Both the position numbers and the translations under genes were made by a program. This document shows, one piece after another, positions 6,244-9,934 of a stretch of 9,934 nucleotides of DNA (the first letter of the stretch is position 1; every line of letters begins with the position of its first letter). Origin of the DNA: Ruminococcus difficilis (GTDB taxonomy: Bacteria; Bacillota_A; Clostridia; Oscillospirales; Acutalibacteraceae); assembly GCF_016680995.1 (NCBI RefSeq), contig NZ_JAEQMG010000186.1, forward strand, positions 1 to 9,934, in the 5' to 3' direction. The notes beneath the pieces are model-generated. The model saw only the letters and a list, made by a program, of their open reading frames with translations. It did no database searches and was not told the origin of the DNA.

Positions 6244-6368
6244 TAGTATGGACAAGTGTGCAAACACGCGGCTCACGGAGGTGAACAGCTCTTGTAATTA
6301 AGCCCGTCATTTTGAGTTTTGTTAACCGTTATTTGTATATTTTTCTCTATGTTTAAGGAGGTTGTTTT
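6244..6368 (+). other. 5' leader of the export operon with an orphan ribosome site
   Basis: The leader is unusually long compared with the others in this window. It contains a small GCAA-tetraloop hairpin (GTGT-GCAA-ACAC at 6256-6267). It also contains a perfect GGAGGTGA ribosome site at 6277-6284, followed after seven bases by TTG and at once by TAA (6292-6297). A 17-codon frame starting at ATG 6248 also crosses this area but has no ribosome site of its own. The permease gene has a separate AAGGAGG at 6355-6361. I recognise no known riboswitch. Confidence 0.4.
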
Positions 6369-7190
6369 TTGATTACTTCGATTTTCAAGGAACACAAGGG
6401 ATTTGGAAAACAAATCTTTCTGCTCGCGAAAAACGAGCTGATTAAAACATACAAGGGCGCCGTTATCGGCCCCGGCTGGGCTGTTGTGAAGCCCGCGTTT
6501 ACGGTTTTTGTATACTGGTTCGCGTTCTCTGTCGGTATCAAAACCATGAAAACCATGCACGTTAACCTCGGAAGCCACGACCCGTTCTCTATTGACTTCT
6601 TTACCTTCATGTTTATCGGCATTATTCCGTGGTTCTTCATACAGGACAGCATTATTCAGGGCGCAAAGACCCTTAGAACAAACAGGCAGTTCATTACCAA
6701 GGTCAAGTTCCCTGTTTCGACTATTCTTACCTACACAGCGATTTCCAGGCTCTATGTACACATAATGCTGATGGTTCTGATGTATGCTTATGTCATTTTT
6801 GCCATCGGTCCGAGCTGGTACAATCTGCAGTTCTTCTTCTACTGCCCGCTGATGTTTATGTTCTTCCTGGCGCTTTCGTGGTCTACCGCACCTATGTCCG
6901 CGTTCAGCAAGGACTTTGAAAGCCTTATCGTTTCGATTATGTCGGGTATCTTCTGGCTGTCGGGCATCATGTACGACTCCTACAGCTTCCAGGAGCCGCT
7001 GAAGTTTATCATGCTCCTTAACCCGATTAACTTCTTCGCAAACGGCTACCGCAACTGCTTCCTCTACCACAGACCCTTCTTCTACTACAAAACGGAGCTT
7101 GCCGTATTCCTCGCGGAATTCATCTTCGTTTTCGCGCTCGGCATCTTCAACTACAACAGACTCAGGAAAAAGCTTCCTGACGTACTTTAA
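6369..7190 (+). CDS. ABC-2 type permease for surface polysaccharide or teichoic acid export (TagG/Wzm family)
   Basis: This is the membrane subunit of an ABC exporter that moves lipid-linked glycopolymers out of the cell. The 273 residues match the usual family length. An N-terminal cytoplasmic region with AKNELIKTYKGAVIGPGW at 20-37 is the family's conserved amphipathic entry. About six membrane helices follow, roughly at 40-57, 76-93, 117-145, 155-175, 187-204 and 244-262. The conserved LNPINFFANGYR at 217-228 precedes the last helix. The start is TTG 6369, with AAGGAGG (6355-6361) at a seven-base spacing. The ATPase gene follows after 14 bases. The call as a permease is firm. Which polymer it carries cannot be read from the sequence. 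Confidence 0.9.
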   Translation: MITSIFKEHKGFGKQIFLLAKNELIKTYKGAVIGPGWAVVKPAFTVFVYWFAFSVGIKTMKTMHVNLGSHDPFSIDFFTFMFIGIIPWFFIQDSIIQGAKTLRTNRQFITKVKFPVSTILTYTAISRLYVHIMLMVLMYAYVIFAIGPSWYNLQFFFYCPLMFMFFLALSWSTAPMSAFSKDFESLIVSIMSGIFWLSGIMYDSYSFQEPLKFIMLLNPINFFANGYRNCFLYHRPFFYYKTELAVFLAEFIFVFALGIFNYNRLRKKLPDVL

Positions 7191-7204
7191 TCGGAGGAAA
7201 AGCA

Positions 7205-7951
7205 ATGTCTGAGGCGATTATTACTTTCAAAAACGTCAGCAAAACCTACATTCTCTACAAAAATGACCAGGCTCGTTTCAAGGCGCTGTTCTTCAAGCCG
7301 CGCAACCCCAAAACCAACAAAGCGCTCAACGACGTTTCCTTTGAAATCTACCGCGGCGAATCCGTCGGCATCGTCGGCGACAACGGCGCGGGCAAATCCA
7401 CCCTGCTCAAAATGATTACGGGCGTTGCCTTCCCCGATGAGGGCGAAATCATCGTAAACGGCAAGGTCGCGGCGCTCCTTGAGCTGACCGCGGGCTTCTC
7501 GATGGAGATGACAGGCAGAGAGAATATCTACCTCAAGGGCTATATTCTCGGTCTTGAGGACGCGTATATCAAGCAGATTGAAGAGCGTATCATCGATTTT
7601 GCCGAACTCGGCGACTACATCGACCAGCCCGTCAGAACATACTCCAGCGGTATGAAAATGCGTCTGGGCTTCGCAATCAATGTAAACATCGAGCCCGATG
7701 TACTCGTAGTCGACGAGGCTCTCTCCGTCGGCGACGCGAGCTTCAAGAGAAAGTGCAAGGACAAAATCAAGGAGATAATCTCGGCAGGCACTACGGTTCT
7801 CTACGTAAGCCACAACGCCGAATCCGTCCGCGAGATCTGTCCGCGCTCGATTTACCTGAGAAAAGGCACCGTTATTTTTGACGGCAATACAGACGAAACC
7901 CTCAAGGTCTATCAGGACTACAAGGCAGCTCAGAAAAATAAGAAAAAATAA
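7205..7951 (+). CDS. ABC transporter ATPase for surface polymer export (TagH/Wzt family, short form)
   Basis: The protein powers the permease encoded just upstream. In its 248 residues are Walker A GDNGAGKST at 58-66, a Q-loop region replaced by LLELTAGFS as is usual in this family, the signature YSSGM at 146-150, Walker B DVLVVDE at 165-171, the D-loop SVGD, and the switch His203 in SHNAES. It ends shortly after the nucleotide-binding domain with a Lys-rich tail, so it has no C-terminal glycan-binding domain of the kind some Wzt proteins carry. Export is then unlikely to depend on a terminal cap read by this subunit. The ATG at 7205 has GGAGG (7193-7197) seven bases upstream. Its stop overlaps the next start by one base (TAATG), so the three genes are translationally linked. 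Confidence 0.92.
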   Translation: MSEAIITFKNVSKTYILYKNDQARFKALFFKPRNPKTNKALNDVSFEIYRGESVGIVGDNGAGKSTLLKMITGVAFPDEGEIIVNGKVAALLELTAGFSMEMTGRENIYLKGYILGLEDAYIKQIEERIIDFAELGDYIDQPVRTYSSGMKMRLGFAINVNIEPDVLVVDEALSVGDASFKRKCKDKIKEIISAGTTVLYVSHNAESVREICPRSIYLRKGTVIFDGNTDETLKVYQDYKAAQKNKKK

Positions 7952-9801
7952 TGAAAAATAAATTAACCGATTTCCAGGCAGACTGGGCGGCTATGCCCCA
8001 GGTCGAAAAGGAACAGATCTTAAAATTAAAAAACAAAACTATAGTAGTCAGCGGACATTCTCTTGCCCGCTGTCTTTGCTATGCGCTGATTTACCAGAAC
8101 GAAACACGGAGCCTCGGCTGCAAAATCGTTCTGGCGGCTCGCGACAAGAGCCTGATTGACGAGATGTTCGCGGAGCTGATACTGCGCGACGACTTTGATT
8201 TTGTCGATTATAATTCTATTTCAGAAATAAACAAAGCAGATTTCATCGTCCACACGGGCTTCTGCAATGAGAGGATCTCTGATTTTTCAGAAGATTTCAA
8301 GAGGGAAATCAAGCTCGCGCAGGATATTTCCGCCCTTGCTCAGAAAACAGGCGCTCCTTTGATTCTGCTCAGCGACAGCAGGGTTTACGGCAACCCGAAG
8401 CCGCATAGGATTTACGCGGAAAACGAGTACGCGGACCTTGTCAACACAGACGCGGCAAATGTGGAAAACCAGCTTGTCAGGACAATTGAAGCGATGTTTA
8501 ACTGCGAGAAAAAAGCGCGCGGTTTTGAACTGACAACACTTCGCACGGGTATTATTCTCGGCGCACATTCGGGAATCGAAAGCTTCCTCGATCCGATTTT
8601 CAAGGCAGTAGCTGAAGGCAAAGAAACCTCGCTGTTTAACTCAAAGCAAAAATACTCGTTTGTATACCTGACCGATGTGCTACGCTCGATAATTTACGCC
8701 ATGAACGTGCTTGACAGAAATCAAGTCTACAACACAGCGGGTATAAACTCAACCGTTTCTACGGCGACAATCGCCGCTGTTCTCCATGACGTTTACGGCG
8801 ATGCGGCCAAAATCGCGCTGACTGACGGCGAAGAGCTCAACCACTCACCCATCGCAACGGGTAAAATCGAAACATACGGCTGTTCAGCCGCGTTAAAGCT
8901 CGAAACCGCGCTTGAGCTGTGCGTTATGAGCTATATGAAAACCACCGAGGGTATGCAGCTTCCGAACACTCACGACGGCAGACTCGACGCGATTCAGCAG
9001 ATTCAGCTCGCCTATCTGCTTGAGGTTGACAGGATTTGCCGCAAGCACAATATCAAGTATTTTCTCGGCGGCGGCACGCTTCTCGGCGCAATCAGGCACA
9101 AGGGCTTTATTCCGTGGGACGATGACTCCGACATCATGATGCTGCGCGAAGACTACGACAAGTTCTGCAAAATCGCCGCTGACGAGCTGCCCGCAAACAT
9201 GAGCTTTCAGTCAAACAAAACCGACAAAAGCTGCTTTTATGAATTTGCCAAGCTGCGCGTTAACGGCACAGCCTTCGCTACGGAATTCGCCAAAGAACAC
9301 AAGACAATGCACAACGGCATCGCGTTCGATATTTTCTGTCACGACAAGACAGCCAACTCACGCTTCGGTCAGAAGATACACCTTGCTATGACTATCTTCA
9401 CCCGCGCGCTCGTTTTCAACAAATGGAATCACCGCAAAACTGAAAACGGCAGTAGAATCCAGACCGCTGTAACGAATCTCTGCGTAAAGCTCTTCCCCAT
9501 CAGGTTCAGTCTTTGGCTGATGAATCATACTATTTCATTCTTTAAAAGAAAAAAGAATGCCAAATATCTTTACGACGGCATGGGCAGGAATGTGTATAAC
9601 GGCGTATTCCCCATAAACTTGCTCGACAAGGCTGTTTACGTTGATTTTGAGGGATATTCGCTGCCTGTCCCGGAAAAATATGACGAGTATCTGCGCTTCC
9701 TGTACGGCGACTACATGCAGCTGGCGCCGCTGAGCACAAGGCTCGGCTGCCACGAAATCCTGCTCTGCGATATAGGCAAGTATGACGGATTGAACAAATA
9801 A
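7951..9801 (+). CDS. Fusion of a degenerate SDR/NAD-epimerase-like domain with a LicD phosphotransferase domain
   Basis: The protein has 616 residues. Part one (about 25-330) follows the extended SDR fold, with SDSRVYGNP at 141-149, LRTGIILG at 197-204, FVYLTDVLRSIIYAMN at 237-252 and VYNTAG at 259-264. The nucleotide loop, normally TGxxGxxG, reads SGHSLARC at 34-41. The YxxxK catalytic pair is absent: NVENQLVRTIE stands at its place. Part two (about 345-616) is a LicD domain: RICRKHNIKYFLGGGTLLGA at 361-380 and WDDDSD at 389-394, whose acidic residues bind metal. LicD enzymes transfer phosphocholine or similar phospho-groups onto teichoic acids or glycans. Overlap with the ATPase gene suggests it decorates the exported polymer before export. 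There is hardly any ribosome site of its own, so coupling is likely. The LicD call is firm. The role of part one is unknown. Confidence 0.88.
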   Translation: MKNKLTDFQADWAAMPQVEKEQILKLKNKTIVVSGHSLARCLCYALIYQNETRSLGCKIVLAARDKSLIDEMFAELILRDDFDFVDYNSISEINKADFIVHTGFCNERISDFSEDFKREIKLAQDISALAQKTGAPLILLSDSRVYGNPKPHRIYAENEYADLVNTDAANVENQLVRTIEAMFNCEKKARGFELTTLRTGIILGAHSGIESFLDPIFKAVAEGKETSLFNSKQKYSFVYLTDVLRSIIYAMNVLDRNQVYNTAGINSTVSTATIAAVLHDVYGDAAKIALTDGEELNHSPIATGKIETYGCSAALKLETALELCVMSYMKTTEGMQLPNTHDGRLDAIQQIQLAYLLEVDRICRKHNIKYFLGGGTLLGAIRHKGFIPWDDDSDIMMLREDYDKFCKIAADELPANMSFQSNKTDKSCFYEFAKLRVNGTAFATEFAKEHKTMHNGIAFDIFCHDKTANSRFGQKIHLAMTIFTRALVFNKWNHRKTENGSRIQTAVTNLCVKLFPIRFSLWLMNHTISFFKRKKNAKYLYDGMGRNVYNGVFPINLLDKAVYVDFEGYSLPVPEKYDEYLRFLYGDYMQLAPLSTRLGCHEILLCDIGKYDGLNK

Positions 9802-9812
9802 ACGAATTTTTC

Positions 9813-9851
9813 AAAAAAGCCCGAATTTGTCATTGACAAGCGGGTTTTTTT
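9813..9851 (+). terminator. Terminator of the export/LicD operon
   Basis: CCCG (9820-9823) pairs with CGGG (9841-9844), and inside it TTGTC pairs with GACAA around a 3-base ATT loop, with a small internal bulge. Seven T follow at 9845-9851, and six A at 9813-9818 can pair with them. It lies 11 bases after the stop of the LicD fusion gene and overlaps the next promoter. Confidence 0.8.
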
Positions 9852-9861
9852 ATGATAAAAT
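9833..9861 (+). promoter_or_regulatory. Promoter of the tRNA-Leu gene, embedded in the preceding terminator
   Basis: TTGACA at 9833-9838 and TAAAAT at 9856-9861 are 17 bases apart. The -35 box forms part of the terminator stem and the spacer holds its T run. The start is expected near 9868, about 28 nt before the tRNA. Confidence 0.65.
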
Positions 9862-9895
9862 AATATTTGTGGTTGGCAAACCGCAAAGTTAATAA

Positions 9896-9934
9896 GCAGG
9901 TATGGCGGAATTGGCAGACGCGCATGGTTCAGGT
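9896..9934 (+). tRNA. tRNA-Leu (anticodon CAG), 5' part only
   Basis: The first 39 bases fit tRNA-Leu. They comprise a 7-base acceptor strand GCAGGTA, TG at positions 8-9, the D arm GCG-GAATTGGCAGA-CGC characteristic of tRNA-Leu, then G, the anticodon stem strand CATGG, and the loop TTCAGGT with anticodon CAG. The variable arm, T arm and 3' acceptor strand lie beyond the window, so pairing of the acceptor cannot be checked. Confidence 0.88.

Noticed and set aside
6248..6301. A 17-codon leader peptide in the export operon
   Set aside because: Its ATG lies only about four bases after the predicted transcript start and has no ribosome site. The composition shows no run of one amino acid suggesting attenuation.
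6273..7205. A 310-codon minus-strand open frame opposite the permease gene
   Set aside because: Its product is charged and low in complexity with no domain, while the plus strand encodes a clear ABC-2 permease with a proper ribosome site.
7187..7813. A 208-codon minus-strand open frame opposite the ATPase gene
   Set aside because: The plus strand carries all ABC ATPase motifs, so the opposite frame is a by-product of codon use.
1..9934. CRISPR arrays, insertion sequences, phage genes or attachment sites
   Set aside because: No repeat-spacer pattern, transposase, integrase or terminal inverted repeat was seen. The tRNA gene at the right edge could be an integration site, but its 3' end is outside the window.

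Overview
The window looks like chromosome from a low-to-mid GC Gram-positive anaerobe of the Clostridia, probably near Ruminococcus/Oscillospiraceae. This placement is an inference. It rests on AGGAGG-type ribosome sites, TTGACA-17-TATAAT-type promoters, a MurT/GatD-like pair, TagG/TagH-like export genes, a LicD enzyme, zinc-ribbon membrane proteins and no outer-membrane genes. No insertion sequence, phage gene or CRISPR array was seen.

Layout, left to right. (1) 1-735, minus strand: the N-terminal 245 residues of a secreted right-handed beta-helix protein. It has its own promoter and a TTG start, and it runs off the left edge. (2) 959-3114, minus strand: a two-gene murT-gatD-like operon with a clear promoter and a strong terminator. 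The glutaminase partner lacks the canonical nucleophile cysteine and the canonical histidine, and the ligase partner has altered C-terminal motifs, so this is a divergent version of the lipid II amidating enzyme. (3) 3191-4980, plus strand: two genes behind a near-consensus promoter. Both encode membrane proteins with an N-terminal CxxC-x10-CxxC zinc ribbon. The first also has a Pro/Gln-rich linker, one membrane segment, a TEKP-repeat stalk and an outside domain. A bidirectional terminator follows. (4) 4979-6149, minus strand: a nicotinamidase-like gene followed by a NadM-like adenylyltransferase, with overlapping palindromes sitting in the promoter. (5) 6181-9851, plus strand: an operon of an ABC-2 permease, its ATPase (Wzm/Wzt or TagG/TagH class) and a 616-residue fusion of a degenerate SDR/epimerase-like domain with a LicD domain. 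It is preceded by a ~125-nt leader and closed by a terminator that shares bases with the promoter of the next gene. (6) 9896-9934: the 5' part of a tRNA-Leu (anticodon CAG), cut by the window edge.

Taken together, most of the window concerns the cell envelope: peptidoglycan-precursor-type chemistry, surface polymer export and decoration, and membrane-anchored surface proteins. The nicotinamide salvage operon is a separate, self-contained unit. The points most worth checking are the MurT/GatD pair with missing glutaminase residues, the inactive-looking SDR fused to LicD in an export operon, and the paired zinc-ribbon membrane proteins.
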